A stretch of 64,000 nucleotides of DNA from a virus, in IMG/VR virus record IMGVR_UViG_3300006947_000003, positions 58,451 through 122,450 of that record. One strand, 5' to 3'. Position 1 is the first letter of the stretch, and each line of letters opens with the position of its first letter. The position numbers were made by a program, and so were the translations under genes. Below, piece after piece: positions 1 to 9,122 of this stretch. The notes beneath the pieces were generated by a model. That model worked only from the letters and a program-made list of their open reading frames with translations, had not been told where the DNA came from and did not search any database.

Positions 1-409
1 AATTGTTATTAGTAGAATCGTATACTTGCTCTGTTGTGCTAATGCCTGTAATTTTTAGCAAACCTACTGCTGTTGTATTTCTTTTAGGTTTGTATGACAA
101 CAACGTAGCAAGGCGTAATACTGAATCTTGTCGTTGTGCTGTTTCTAAAAAGTTTTCCCTGGCGTTTAAATCTTGCCTATATGCTAAACTCTGGCCAAAG
201 AATGCAATTAAATCAATAAGGGCAATGTATTCCGAGCTTTCAACAAAATCATTGAAATCCTCAGGATATTGTTTCCTAAGGTACGATATCATCGTAGTTC
301 TTAATGTTTCAAAATCATAACTCTGGAAGTCAGCACTTTTAAAAGTTTGATAAACTTTTTTCCAATCCTCACTTACAAATAAATTTGTTTGTCTTGTACT
401 AGTAGCCAT
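1..409 (-). CDS. 6: Baseplate wedge protein gp6 (N-terminal part, cut by window edge)
   Basis: Partial gene: 136 N-terminal residues are visible and the rest lies left of the window. The protein begins MATSTRQTNLFVSEDWKKVY and continues with a Tyr/Phe-rich helical segment, as in gp6-like wedge proteins of T4-type phages. gp6 forms the ring of the baseplate wedge that senses attachment and triggers sheath contraction. The ATG (407-409) overlaps the end of the gp25 gene by 11 bases, as expected for a translationally coupled wedge operon; gp25-gp6 is the order in T4-like marine phages. The family call rests on context plus general resemblance, and a C-terminal check is not possible here. Confidence 0.75.
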   Translation of the reverse strand, partial: MATSTRQTNLFVSEDWKKVYQTFKSADFQSYDFETLRTTMISYLRKQYPEDFNDFVESSEYIALIDLIAFFGQSLAYRQDLNARENFLETAQRQDSVLRLATLLSYKPKRNTTAVGLLKITGISTTEQVYDSTNNN

Positions 410-806
410 TTGCTGTTCCTGTGTTTGAAGATCCTAACGAAACACTAGATGCTTCTTTGTTAAATGTAAATAACATTTTTTCAACTTGGTTAGTTGGAAT
501 ATATTTAAGCGTCATTGAAATCTTTATTCCGTGTTCGTGTGTTGTAGGCGTAATATTTAGCAATGATAACCTAGGATCATTATTTCCTATCGCTGTAATG
601 TTTTCAATTAAGGCATCATACATTTCGTCCGTAAATGGATCGTATAACATGTCCCATACTATACAACCAAAGTCAGGTCGCATAATTCTTTCACCTCGAC
701 GAACATTTAAATTATTTTGTAAGTCGATTTTAGCCGCTAAATAGTCAGTTACGGTCGGTGTAGCAAAATCGCTACCAGTTGTTGAAAAGCCTCTGTATAT
801 ACTCAT
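399..806 (-). CDS. 25: Baseplate wedge protein gp25 (lysozyme-like fold)
   Basis: 135 residues, the usual gp25 length. Typical gp25 features are the segment RRGERIMRPDFGCIVWDMLY (residues about 36-55), then the TDEMYDALIENI helix and the NDPR motif, all part of the conserved gp25-like fold found in phage baseplates and type VI secretion sheaths. It joins the inner baseplate to the first sheath ring. A late-promoter octamer GATAAATA on this strand (812-819) ends exactly 5 bases before the ATG, so the transcript is probably leaderless. It overlaps gp6 downstream. A divergent radical-SAM gene lies just upstream. Confidence 0.92.
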   Translation of the reverse strand: MSIYRGFSTTGSDFATPTVTDYLAAKIDLQNNLNVRRGERIMRPDFGCIVWDMLYDPFTDEMYDALIENITAIGNNDPRLSLLNITPTTHEHGIKISMTLKYIPTNQVEKMLFTFNKEASSVSLGSSNTGTANGY

Positions 807-813
807 ATAAATA
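806..813 (+). promoter_or_regulatory. Late promoter TATAAATA for the radical-SAM gene
   Basis: Exact T4-type late octamer. Predicted transcription start near 819, giving a leader of about 29 bases before the ATG at 848. It overlaps the opposite-strand octamer of gp25, the two forming one near-palindromic 14-base element. Confidence 0.6.
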
Positions 814-819
814 TTTATC
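812..819 (-). promoter_or_regulatory. Late promoter GATAAATA for gp25-gp6
   Basis: Minus-strand octamer followed by TTTAT and then the gp25 ATG. With the usual 5-base gap from octamer to start point, transcription would begin at the A of the start codon. Confidence 0.6.
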
Positions 820-847
820 GTAATAGTAAAGTGAGCACTTAATTTTT

Positions 848-2005
848 ATGTTCGATTTTAATAAAATAGATTCTTTTCAGGTAGAAACGTCAACATATTG
901 TAATGTAGCGTGTCCATTGTGCCCTCGGCACTTCATGGGTACTAGTATTGTTCGCCCTACTTTACGCCAAAGACACATACTTGCTCCTCAATGGAACAAG
1001 TTTTTAGCAGATATGGACCATATTGCTACTACAACGCACCCTGTTAATATGGTTTTCTGTGGATGTCACGGTGATCCACCTATGACTCCTGACTGGGAAG
1101 AAATTATTATTAACACAGCAAATAGAAATTATATCATTGATGTTGAAACAAATGGTAGTATGCGAACACCAGACAGCTGGGCAAGAGTAGGGAAAGCAAT
1201 GGGCGAAGCTGAACAGCGCCTAGGACAAGAAAAAATAGTATCATTTAGCATAGATGGACTACAAGATACAAACAAATTATATCGTATAGGCATTAAACAC
1301 GAAAGAACAATAGCAAATGCAAAGGCATTTATAGATGCGGGCGGTAAAGCAAGGTGGAAGTTTATTGTATTTGAACACAATAAACACCAAGTAGAAGAAG
1401 CACAGCAAATAGCAAAGGATATGGGTTTTTGGGAATTTGATAAACATGTTTCAACAAGAAACTTTGAATACAACCACACAGAAGTTGAAAATAAAAACAC
1501 CGAGGCAAGAAGAAGTAATGCTGTGGAATTAAATGTACCTCAATCGATAGAAGTAGAAACAGATATTAAAAAAGCAAAAAGAGGAACAGGTGGTAAAATA
1601 TCAGACACAAAAAAAGAGTTAAACATTACTGATGAGGGTGCTAAAATTTATAGAGAAGTAGTCGAATCGTCTGATATGTCAAAAATTACCTGTGATTTTA
1701 AAGAAAGCAAAATGATGTATATTGATAGTGAAATGAATTTGTGGCCCTGTAATCATATTGCGGCAACAAAGCAAGAAGATATGACACATTATAATAAGTT
1801 AGAAAAAGAATACGGTGTAGGATGGAACAATTTAGAACATCATACAGCAGAAGATATATTTTATCACGAGTATTTTCAAAAGATTTTACCTACTACATGG
1901 AAAGATCCAAGTCACAAGTTATGTACTTACGAATGTCAAGAAATGTGTGGCGGTGGGTTACATAGTAAGGCTTGGGTGGCTAGTACAAATAGAGAAGAAT
2001 TATAG
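848..2005 (+). CDS. Radical SAM / SPASM-like protein
   Basis: 385 residues. The N-terminus carries the radical-SAM iron-sulphur motif CNVACPLC (Cys18, Cys22, Cys25; C-x3-C-x2-C), which binds a 4Fe-4S cluster and S-adenosylmethionine. The C-terminus has a second Cys set (Cys282, Cys301, then Cys359, Cys363, Cys367 in CTYECQEMC), placed like a SPASM auxiliary-cluster domain. Such proteins often modify peptides or carbohydrates; the substrate here is unknown. The gene sits on the plus strand inside an otherwise minus-strand baseplate operon, between the PAAR spike gene and gp25, with its own late promoter (806-813). No strong ribosome-binding site is visible before the ATG. Expression late, with virion genes, suggests modification of a virion or cell-surface component; that is inference. 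Confidence 0.8.
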   Translation: MFDFNKIDSFQVETSTYCNVACPLCPRHFMGTSIVRPTLRQRHILAPQWNKFLADMDHIATTTHPVNMVFCGCHGDPPMTPDWEEIIINTANRNYIIDVETNGSMRTPDSWARVGKAMGEAEQRLGQEKIVSFSIDGLQDTNKLYRIGIKHERTIANAKAFIDAGGKARWKFIVFEHNKHQVEEAQQIAKDMGFWEFDKHVSTRNFEYNHTEVENKNTEARRSNAVELNVPQSIEVETDIKKAKRGTGGKISDTKKELNITDEGAKIYREVVESSDMSKITCDFKESKMMYIDSEMNLWPCNHIAATKQEDMTHYNKLEKEYGVGWNNLEHHTAEDIFYHEYFQKILPTTWKDPSHKLCTYECQEMCGGGLHSKAWVASTNREEL

Positions 2006-2025
2006 TTGTTGTATTTTTACAACAA
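2006..2025. terminator. Hairpin between convergent genes
   Basis: Perfect 8-bp stem TTGTTGTA / TACAACAA around a TTTT loop, placed where the radical-SAM gene and the PAAR gene converge and overlapping the PAAR stop codon. There is no long T tail, so terminator function is tentative. Confidence 0.4.
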
Positions 2026-4035
2026 TCTCCTATTTAATTTCATCACATCTCTCATTTCTATATCTACATTTTCAGCATCACGTTCGGGTATTGTAATAGG
2101 AACACCGTTTATGAGATAATTGTATTCGTTGATTAACCATGCTATATCTTTTTTAAATCCTATACATCTATTAGTACACATCATCGAATATACTCTAGCT
2201 AGAAATTCATCTTCGCGTTTCACTACAGGCTTATCTTTATAAAGCTTCAAACCACTTAAATGTTCTAATAATGGGAAATTTGGGTTGGCCATAAAATTTT
2301 GATGTCTAAAATAGTCAGCATCAGACCATTGTCGATTATAAGGACCACCTAGTGATCTAATTCTATCTTCTTCCATCCATTTCCTACTTCCTGCGGTATG
2401 CGTGCCACCGAGGCGATTACAGTACTTTAAGCTGGCATAGATACCGCTGTGCTGATGTGTTCCTTTTGGCTTACCGTTTACAGAATCAATTGTGCCACCT
2501 ACACATGTTTGAGGTGTTTGTTGATAATGTATTAAATTCCTAGGCGCTACAATAAAATTATCTTGATTCCAAAACGTGTGTAACCTGGCCATTGTTTCTT
2601 GTGAAAGCATATTGAAGCCAGGATTCCATACTGAATATCCGCCGGTCATGCCGGTGAGTACTGAGCCTACGACTCCGTGGACACTACTGCTGGGCGGCGT
2701 TGTCACTGTGCCTGGAACATCGCCAGATCCCCATTTTGCTTCTTTAAGGAAATGAGCTGATTCATGCATTGTTGTAATTAAATGATCCCCAAAATCAGGC
2801 GAGGGAGCCGCCATTGAAATAGTCATCGAGTCTTGGGGGCCACGGATGTTCCTGCTTGAATTGCCTGAGGTAAACCCATACAGAATTGTTTGATTATTCA
2901 TATCTGCTTTGTTGATTCTTCCAGCAATGTAGTCGTCTACCCAGGTTAAATTCCCAGGATCAATCGAAAATTCATAGTCTATAATATAAAATGGAATTTT
3001 CTTAACATCAACGCCGCTATTTACTTCAGTTAAGTAAGGAGAAACTGGGCAATCCCACGAATCGATTGATTGTTTTAATTCTGACAGGTTAATATATTTG
3101 TTATCATGTCCATCCTGTAATGCTAATTTTATTGAAGATATGAACTCATTTTTTAAGTGATCTGATCCTATTCTATAAACCGTAATCTTTCCGCCATCTC
3201 GAGCCACATTGGAGTAGTAATGTTGATATACTTTTACAGTAGTATTAACCGATCCAATTGGCAGGCTAGCTAGCCTTGAAGCCCAAGGAACAAACTTGTC
3301 AAAATTTAATTTTGTGTCAACAACAGTAGTGCCTACCATAGCATTCTTGGTTACTTCAGGACCCATTATAGCAGTTATATCTATCGGAATTGTGTATAGC
3401 GATGGTTGAGTGCCACGCCAAGTTAAGTGTTCTATATATTTGTCGCCATCAAGTACTTCTATTTTAGACCAAAGAGATGTTAATACTTGGTCAACTGTAG
3501 TTCCGTCGTCTACCCATGTACATGGTGTACTTGCCCATCCTGTACCAATAGTCTGGTTGGACATTAGCATATCAATGTTAGGGATAGCTTTTTGTTTTTC
3601 CTCTGTGTCGGCGTTGTCAACTAACGCTTTTATTCTAGCTTGTTCTCTAGTTCTTACTGCTTGAAGCTCGTTTATTTTTATTTCTTCTATTTTGTCTGGC
3701 AGAACTGATGCTGGATTATATACAGTATAAACAGTATTATCGTCACCGATAAACACATTGTCACTACCACTAGCAGATTTATTAGGTACCCAACTAGAAT
3801 GGCCACCTGTAGGATCATCTTTTCTATGAACTTCTAAATCGTTTATAAAGACATTTGAACTGCCGCCAACCGCAGGGTCGCCACAAGAAGTTGTGTCGCC
3901 TATTCTTACAGTATTTTGATCATTTGTTATTACATCAGCTGACCCTGTAGCATATAGGTTTTGATGAAATGGATTTGGTGTGGGTGATGCATGGCCGACA
4001 TGTTTATCAACCCCTACCCTAGTTACTGCGGCCAT
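2017..4035 (-). CDS. PAAR-type spike tip protein with a putative HExxH metallopeptidase domain
   Basis: 672 residues. Residues 1 to about 100 form a PAAR-like repeat domain (GVDKHVGHASPTPNPFHQN, then Gly/Asp-rich repeats with DVITNDQNTVRIGDTTSCGD and NVFINDLEVHRKDDP). PAAR proteins cap the tip of the phage or T6SS spike. The remaining roughly 550 residues are an unusual extension. It contains HESAH at residues 424-428, a zinc-metallopeptidase HExxH motif preceded by a hydrophobic helix (DHLITTM). A third zinc ligand could not be assigned. The gene starts 2 bases after gp5 ends, with AGGAGAA before the ATG. This matches a loaded spike tip, as in T6SS evolved PAAR effectors; a digestive role at the host envelope is inference. 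Confidence 0.75.
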   Translation of the reverse strand: MAAVTRVGVDKHVGHASPTPNPFHQNLYATGSADVITNDQNTVRIGDTTSCGDPAVGGSSNVFINDLEVHRKDDPTGGHSSWVPNKSASGSDNVFIGDDNTVYTVYNPASVLPDKIEEIKINELQAVRTREQARIKALVDNADTEEKQKAIPNIDMLMSNQTIGTGWASTPCTWVDDGTTVDQVLTSLWSKIEVLDGDKYIEHLTWRGTQPSLYTIPIDITAIMGPEVTKNAMVGTTVVDTKLNFDKFVPWASRLASLPIGSVNTTVKVYQHYYSNVARDGGKITVYRIGSDHLKNEFISSIKLALQDGHDNKYINLSELKQSIDSWDCPVSPYLTEVNSGVDVKKIPFYIIDYEFSIDPGNLTWVDDYIAGRINKADMNNQTILYGFTSGNSSRNIRGPQDSMTISMAAPSPDFGDHLITTMHESAHFLKEAKWGSGDVPGTVTTPPSSSVHGVVGSVLTGMTGGYSVWNPGFNMLSQETMARLHTFWNQDNFIVAPRNLIHYQQTPQTCVGGTIDSVNGKPKGTHQHSGIYASLKYCNRLGGTHTAGSRKWMEEDRIRSLGGPYNRQWSDADYFRHQNFMANPNFPLLEHLSGLKLYKDKPVVKREDEFLARVYSMMCTNRCIGFKKDIAWLINEYNYLINGVPITIPERDAENVDIEMRDVMKLNRRLL

Positions 4036-4037
4036 AC

Positions 4038-5423
4038 CTATTCTCCTGTGCTACTAGTACCGACTACTAATACGCCGTCTACACCTATTGTAACACTTAC
4101 TTGACTAGTTAAGCCAGCGGCTGTTTTGTCTTGTGTAAAAGATGCCGGATCATAATCTTCATGTTGTCCCCACGGTTCGTGGTTTGGTATTCTTGCTGTT
4201 GCTGATCCTGTATGTTCTGGCGGTAGATTGCCGCCAGAGTTCATGTGAATTAACGCACCTTTTTGTAAAATGTTTCCTGTTGATCTTATTCCTATAGTCC
4301 CAACAGAGTCGATAGATGTAATACCTGTTGTTACTATATCAGTGTCACCACTTGCCATCATATTAATATTCTTTGCTTTTACATTAAAGTTTTCATCTGC
4401 TGTAATATTATAATCGCCTTTTGTGTGAAGACTAACTGAGTCAGTAGCAAATATATCAATTTTGCCTTCTGAAGTTATTTCAACCCAAGATGTACCTTTT
4501 GAGTTTGCTATGTATATTAAATCTTTCTTATCGTGTAATAGTATTTGAGCGCCTTTACCAGAACGTAATCTAATTAAGTTATTGTTGCCATCAATTGTTC
4601 CGTCATCCATACTAAACGAATGCCCTGGCTTCCTGTTCAAAATATCTATCTCACTTAATGTTAATGTGTCTGGGGAGTTTTTATATTTTTCTAATATAGC
4701 AGGATTGTCTTCTGGGTCAGGCACTGGTCTTCCTTTGGTCGACATACCTAATACACTAGCAGGTGCTTCTCGTTCGATACTAGTTATGGTTGTTCCTCTA
4801 GTAGTATCAAATAACAATCCTTGGGTTTTAAGAGTAGTTGCCATCAGTTTATCAAATGCCCATTTTACTTTTTGTACTGCTTCTAAACTTGCTTGTTTTA
4901 TTGATTTTAAGTTTTTCTCTAATACAGGAAAGGTAATACCTGTTTCATAAAACGTGGCCTTGTCGGCATCACTAAATGATATATTTCCTTTATGTTTAGA
5001 ACTGCCCCTTCCTATTGTTGTTGTATTTTGGAAAGCAGTTGGAATAAAAGCAATTATATAACCCTGTGCCCGGTCACCATTAGCAAACACAACTAAACAA
5101 TTTGTGCCAACATCAGGTGCTGATATAGTTATGCCGTAACTTGAACTGCCGTCCCAAGTTTCTTTAGATCGTGTATTACTTCCGGTAGTGTACGGTGTAT
5201 TGCCATAATGCGGCAATGCGATTGTAACATCGAGCCATGTATTTGGATTGTCAATTGAAGTATTGCTTGTAGCATCTATTAATGCTACAGACACTCTGTT
5301 GTTTTTTGTGGGATCACCCACAGCTTTTATTTCAGCAACAAACGGGCCTGCTTGGTCAGTCGGGCCGTACTGTTTGCCTGTACGAGTTTTATCTGTTTTG
5401 TAAACTGGTACTCTATTTTCCAT
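4038..5423 (-). CDS. 5: Baseplate hub / central spike protein gp5 (no lysozyme domain seen)
   Basis: 461 residues. Residues about 25-130 look like the gp5/VgrG OB-fold (GPFVAEIKAVGDPTKNNRV through PDVGTNCLVVFANGD and GYIIAFIP). Residues about 270-400 are short repeated strand motifs (GAQILLHDKKDLIYIANSKG, SWVEITSEGKIDIFATDS, GDYNITADENFNVKAKNI), as in the triple-stranded beta-helix needle. The lysozyme domain of T4 gp5 is not apparent, a trait shared with marine relatives. The protein should trimerise under the tube and carry the PAAR tip encoded immediately downstream. The gene lies in the minus-strand baseplate operon between the hub gene and the PAAR gene. Confidence 0.8.
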   Translation of the reverse strand: MENRVPVYKTDKTRTGKQYGPTDQAGPFVAEIKAVGDPTKNNRVSVALIDATSNTSIDNPNTWLDVTIALPHYGNTPYTTGSNTRSKETWDGSSSYGITISAPDVGTNCLVVFANGDRAQGYIIAFIPTAFQNTTTIGRGSSKHKGNISFSDADKATFYETGITFPVLEKNLKSIKQASLEAVQKVKWAFDKLMATTLKTQGLLFDTTRGTTITSIEREAPASVLGMSTKGRPVPDPEDNPAILEKYKNSPDTLTLSEIDILNRKPGHSFSMDDGTIDGNNNLIRLRSGKGAQILLHDKKDLIYIANSKGTSWVEITSEGKIDIFATDSVSLHTKGDYNITADENFNVKAKNINMMASGDTDIVTTGITSIDSVGTIGIRSTGNILQKGALIHMNSGGNLPPEHTGSATARIPNHEPWGQHEDYDPASFTQDKTAAGLTSQVSVTIGVDGVLVVGTSSTGE

Positions 5424-5426
5424 AAT

Positions 5427-8015
5427 TTATCCCACGTTGTTCCAATCTATGTCCATTGCCACAGTAACGTCGCCATCAGGAACATTTGTTTTCCAAGCTT
5501 CATATCCTGTTGTGCCTGGTTGGATATCTGCATGTATAGTAGATTCGCCTTCAGGCTCTTTTTCAATTTCTTGATTAGTTACCCGTATTATTTCTAATTC
5601 TTGTTTAAATGTGTTATTTTCTATCGTTGTTTTAATTAACGTAATTTTGTAATAACCACTAAACAAACTAATACTATTTCCATACTCGGTGTCGCCGCTG
5701 TGCGTTGCCATTAATCCTGTTTCGGTATCAATGTCAGGCGGCGTCTTAAAATTAATTTGAATAGTAGGATCTCGGTGTGTATTAACTGAACCATTTACAT
5801 ACAGTGAATTATTTACTGATAATCCAAATCCCTCGTCTTGTGTGATCCAATCCGGGTCACCGACGATTGTTATCTTTCCAGTCATTGCGTCAACACCTTT
5901 CGAGTATATCTGCGACATAAAATTCTGGGCCATAACAGTTCGATAATCTGATTTACTACCAGCACTCCAATCGTTTTGGTCAGTTCTAGTAAGGCTATAA
6001 GCTCTGTGATCAAACACTACATGGCCTTGGGCATCTCCAAATCTATAAACTGGAACTATTGAAGTACCTAGGGGTGTTGCGCCTTTGTCGATGGCATTTT
6101 CAAGCCCTGACGCATATCCGCCTATCATCTTCTTTTGAAATCCTGCGGCACTAAAATCTAAATCAAAATCTAATACATCTTTATTTTGGCCGGTATATAT
6201 CCAATTGTACTTCTTAACAATATCCGTTGTACCGTACGAAGGTAACGAATCTGGAGAATTACCTTTCGATTCGTGTAACGTTATAACATATTTAATTTTT
6301 TTCTGGTATTGTCCTCTAGTATTATCCCACTCTCCTACTGTTACAATTGGTGTTATTTTATAAAGTAAAATCGGTGACTTTTCTGATTCTATTAATTTAT
6401 ACGTTGTTGCAGGATCATTGAACATAGGTCCAGCTTTTGTTTTTTCATATCCCGGCTGTACAGTAACCTGGTCAGTCATAAATGAACTAGATGAAATTAT
6501 GGTATGAATAACATTAACAATTGACACACCAGCGTTTAATTGAATTGATTTGCTACCCTTTGGGTTAACTGCTGAAATATTGCTTTTATACTGTAGAATT
6601 CCTGGTGCATCTAGCTTGCCGGTGTATACAGCGTAATTATTAATATCTAGAGAATCAGCTTTTAGGATTTTAGCATTTAATAATTTTTTCATGTTTTCGG
6701 GGCCGCATCCATTGTCTATCGAAAAAGAATACTCATCCGGGAAATCAGGCTTTGTTATATTTCTGCCGGCATCTTGGATATTTTCGGTCCATTGTTGATT
6801 TATAATATCTGGGAAATCCTTAAAGCCTAAGCCTTTTTTAGCAACTGTAACTGTTTTATTTTGATAACCTAATTGAGGTACGCCAAGTTGCGTCACTTGT
6901 TGTCTGTTAACATACTGAATACCCTGACTTGTATTATTATCTACAGCATATCCTACTTCAGTAATGCCGAAAAAATCAGCTATAGTTTCACAGTTAACTT
7001 GTATATCATTTGGCAAAGAACCAGTAGTTTCACTAAATGCCGAATCGGAATATTTATACAATGATACATTATACTCTGATCCGTTCTGTGAAACATTGAA
7101 GTTAATGTCGCCAATTTTTAACATTAAATATTTTGTGGAATTGTCTAGTGTTACTGGTCTCCCTGAATCGTCGACGCCTTTAAAACTTATCTTTAACATA
7201 TAAGGCATTTCAATATACCACTTGCTTTTAAACCCAACTGCCGCTTTTATTAAGTTCTCTAATAATGTAGCCCCGTAAGGCTCAGATATTTTCATACTTA
7301 CGTTAGTTACTTTTGCTCCAGCGTGTGATTTTGTGCCAACATAACTATCAATGCTAATATCGTCAATATGATAATTTTTTTGAAAGAATCGATTATGATT
7401 AGAATTGCCGCCTGTTAATGTTCGTTGAACACCAGCTGAGCTCATTAATAATCTTCCTGGTTTTTTAGCGAAATTAAATGCTAACGTAGAGAAACTATCT
7501 GTGGGGTTTGTTGATATTAATGTATCTTGAATGTCATTAAAATCCTCAAACGGCATCATATAAAAGTCATATTGAATACTATATGATGCTAGTGTGTGTA
7601 ATTGATTTGGTCTGATATCTACTCGCTTTTTAGATGTCCCTTTTGCTGTGGCAGATGCATCTGTGTTTTCAACAATAACTTGATCTTCTACATCGGCCTC
7701 TTGCCCAACACCAACCTCAACAGGTGTCGAAACAGCTACAACTGGCGGAGTAAGAAAGGCTGTACCACCATCTTCATCGTTCAGATGTGTCTTCAGAATT
7801 TCGAGCTCGTCCTCAAGAAGTTCAACTCTATCCTCATGATCGACCATCTCGTCCGCGTCATAATATTTTGTTACGCCATCGGCTTCATATCCACCGAGTA
7901 CACCGTCTTCCCATAAAAGCTTCGAATCACCTACATTGTTGCCATACTCATCTACCGCAATAAAGGCGGCAAGTTCTGCCTCGGATTGCTGAATCTCAAG
8001 TTCTATGGGTGTCAT
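5427..8015 (-). CDS. Large baseplate hub protein (gp27-like position)
   Basis: 862 residues. The N-terminal 110 residues are very acidic and coiled-coil-like. The middle and C-terminal parts are beta-rich. The end (GYYKITLIKTTIENNTFKQE, then LEIIRVTNQEIE) resembles the last strands of hub proteins of the gp27 / late-control-D type. The position, directly upstream of gp5 and downstream of gp53, is that of the large hub-like protein in marine T4-like phages. It would form the ring that joins tube and spike. T4 gp27 is only 391 residues, so this protein is about twice that size. Identification is by context and end motif, not by a clear signature. Confidence 0.5.
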   Translation of the reverse strand: MTPIELEIQQSEAELAAFIAVDEYGNNVGDSKLLWEDGVLGGYEADGVTKYYDADEMVDHEDRVELLEDELEILKTHLNDEDGGTAFLTPPVVAVSTPVEVGVGQEADVEDQVIVENTDASATAKGTSKKRVDIRPNQLHTLASYSIQYDFYMMPFEDFNDIQDTLISTNPTDSFSTLAFNFAKKPGRLLMSSAGVQRTLTGGNSNHNRFFQKNYHIDDISIDSYVGTKSHAGAKVTNVSMKISEPYGATLLENLIKAAVGFKSKWYIEMPYMLKISFKGVDDSGRPVTLDNSTKYLMLKIGDINFNVSQNGSEYNVSLYKYSDSAFSETTGSLPNDIQVNCETIADFFGITEVGYAVDNNTSQGIQYVNRQQVTQLGVPQLGYQNKTVTVAKKGLGFKDFPDIINQQWTENIQDAGRNITKPDFPDEYSFSIDNGCGPENMKKLLNAKILKADSLDINNYAVYTGKLDAPGILQYKSNISAVNPKGSKSIQLNAGVSIVNVIHTIISSSSFMTDQVTVQPGYEKTKAGPMFNDPATTYKLIESEKSPILLYKITPIVTVGEWDNTRGQYQKKIKYVITLHESKGNSPDSLPSYGTTDIVKKYNWIYTGQNKDVLDFDLDFSAAGFQKKMIGGYASGLENAIDKGATPLGTSIVPVYRFGDAQGHVVFDHRAYSLTRTDQNDWSAGSKSDYRTVMAQNFMSQIYSKGVDAMTGKITIVGDPDWITQDEGFGLSVNNSLYVNGSVNTHRDPTIQINFKTPPDIDTETGLMATHSGDTEYGNSISLFSGYYKITLIKTTIENNTFKQELEIIRVTNQEIEKEPEGESTIHADIQPGTTGYEAWKTNVPDGDVTVAMDIDWNNVG

Positions 8016-8016
8016 G

Positions 8017-8316
8017 TTATAGTCCTAATGCCGTAGTAACCGTATTCCTCGTTGGCAATCGTATTATAGTGCCGGCAGTAAAGTCCCATATAGGATCTTT
8101 AATTATGTCTCGGTTACGGTTAACAAACACCCACCATAATCCTACGTTACCGTATAAATCAAATGCTAATAAATCTGGTCGATGTTCGTATTTTTTCATA
8201 ATAGTATATGATGGATCGTCATCTTCGTTGGGAATAGTTCGCATATTTAAGATATCTAATTCGTTATTAAATTGTGTTGTTTCTAGATAAGGGCTAGAAT
8301 TTGAATATGTTGCCAT
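8017..8316 (-). CDS. 53: Baseplate wedge protein gp53
   Basis: 99 residues. Diagnostic gp53 text is YEHRPDLLAFDLYGNVGLWW and VFVNRNRDIIKDPIWDFTAG, which resembles the LysM-like core of gp53 wedge proteins. In T4, gp53 bridges adjacent wedges when they assemble round the hub. The ATG overlaps the stop codon of the gp48-like gene by one base (TAATG), showing translational coupling. Confidence 0.85.
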   Translation of the reverse strand: MATYSNSSPYLETTQFNNELDILNMRTIPNEDDDPSYTIMKKYEHRPDLLAFDLYGNVGLWWVFVNRNRDIIKDPIWDFTAGTIIRLPTRNTVTTALGL

Positions 8317-9086
8317 TATAGGAATCCACCTTTATCTGAAATCATTTGGCCGGTTGCTATGTCCTTCATACTAAATTTCGATAACTGGTCCCTACTGTAT
8401 ACTGGCATCATTGTTATAGATACATCTGTCATTGTTGGTACATTATCAGTGCCTATTGTTATATAATCAACTTCTCTAGGTAATGTTAAATCAAATGATG
8501 TTATAACAACTGGAACATTTGGAAGTATGTTTTGGCCGTGTCCTGATAACCTAAGGGTAATAGGAGGGTTTCCAGCATGTGGGTCGTCGTTTCTAAAACT
8601 CTTTGTTACTAATCGCATAAACGTAATAACTGCTAACACGTATTCTGCTTCAGCAACAGTTTGTGCTGTAAACTGGCCAAATATGTTAATTGTTCCGACA
8701 GATGAATTTTGATATACCTGATATGCATAATTTGTGTGTGCCGGTGACATACTGCTATAAGATGCTGTATTGTTTATAACTATTTGCGGCACAAACGGGA
8801 ATACTACACCGTTAGATGCCCGTAAGGGCTCCAACAGCCAATTTTTCTTATTATTGTAGAACATGTTCTTTGCACCAGGTGGCAGTGACAATCTTACCCG
8901 ATTGTCTCTACGGTCATGTAGTGTAGCACCTGTATCATACGAAACCGGGGTAAACCAGGACTCTATCGGATATCCTTCTACGCCAACGCCAGTTAGTTCT
9001 GCGGGATCTGTAAAAGGTGTTCCTTCCCAGGTCCAATAACGACTTCCATAGACACGGTCGTCTTGTGTTGGGTTATTATCTGCCAT
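8316..9086 (-). CDS. 48: Baseplate tail-tube cap protein gp48-like
   Basis: 256 residues from the preferred start. The beta-rich core with LPREVDYITIGTDN near the end and its place at the head of the gp53-hub-gp5 operon fit the tube-cap protein gp48 of marine T4-like phages, which tops the hub and seeds the tail tube. A longer reading frame starts at 9143, but the ATG at 9084-9086 is better: it has AAAGGAAT just upstream, and the late octamer TATAAATA (9115-9122) lies inside the longer frame, so the longer form would not be fully transcribed. The family call is moderate because gp48 and gp54 proteins are related and weakly conserved. Confidence 0.6.
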   Translation of the reverse strand: MADNNPTQDDRVYGSRYWTWEGTPFTDPAELTGVGVEGYPIESWFTPVSYDTGATLHDRRDNRVRLSLPPGAKNMFYNNKKNWLLEPLRASNGVVFPFVPQIVINNTASYSSMSPAHTNYAYQVYQNSSVGTINIFGQFTAQTVAEAEYVLAVITFMRLVTKSFRNDDPHAGNPPITLRLSGHGQNILPNVPVVITSFDLTLPREVDYITIGTDNVPTMTDVSITMMPVYSRDQLSKFSMKDIATGQMISDKGGFL

Positions 9087-9114
9087 ATTAATTCCTTTTT
9101 GTTCTTGCTCTTTG

Positions 9115-9122
9115 TATTTATA
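9115..9122 (-). promoter_or_regulatory. Late promoter TATAAATA for the gp48-to-PAAR baseplate operon
   Basis: Exact late octamer on the minus strand. Predicted start near 9109, leaving a leader of about 23 bases with a Shine-Dalgarno sequence before the gp48 ATG. Confidence 0.65.

Noticed and set aside
3-320. Plus-strand open frame of 105 residues
   Set aside because: It is the complement of the gp6 gene, whose protein is recognisable on the minus strand and coupled to gp25.
4038-5423. Lysozyme domain in gp5
   Set aside because: No T4-lysozyme-like catalytic Glu/Asp/Thr segment was found between the OB-fold and the beta-helix.
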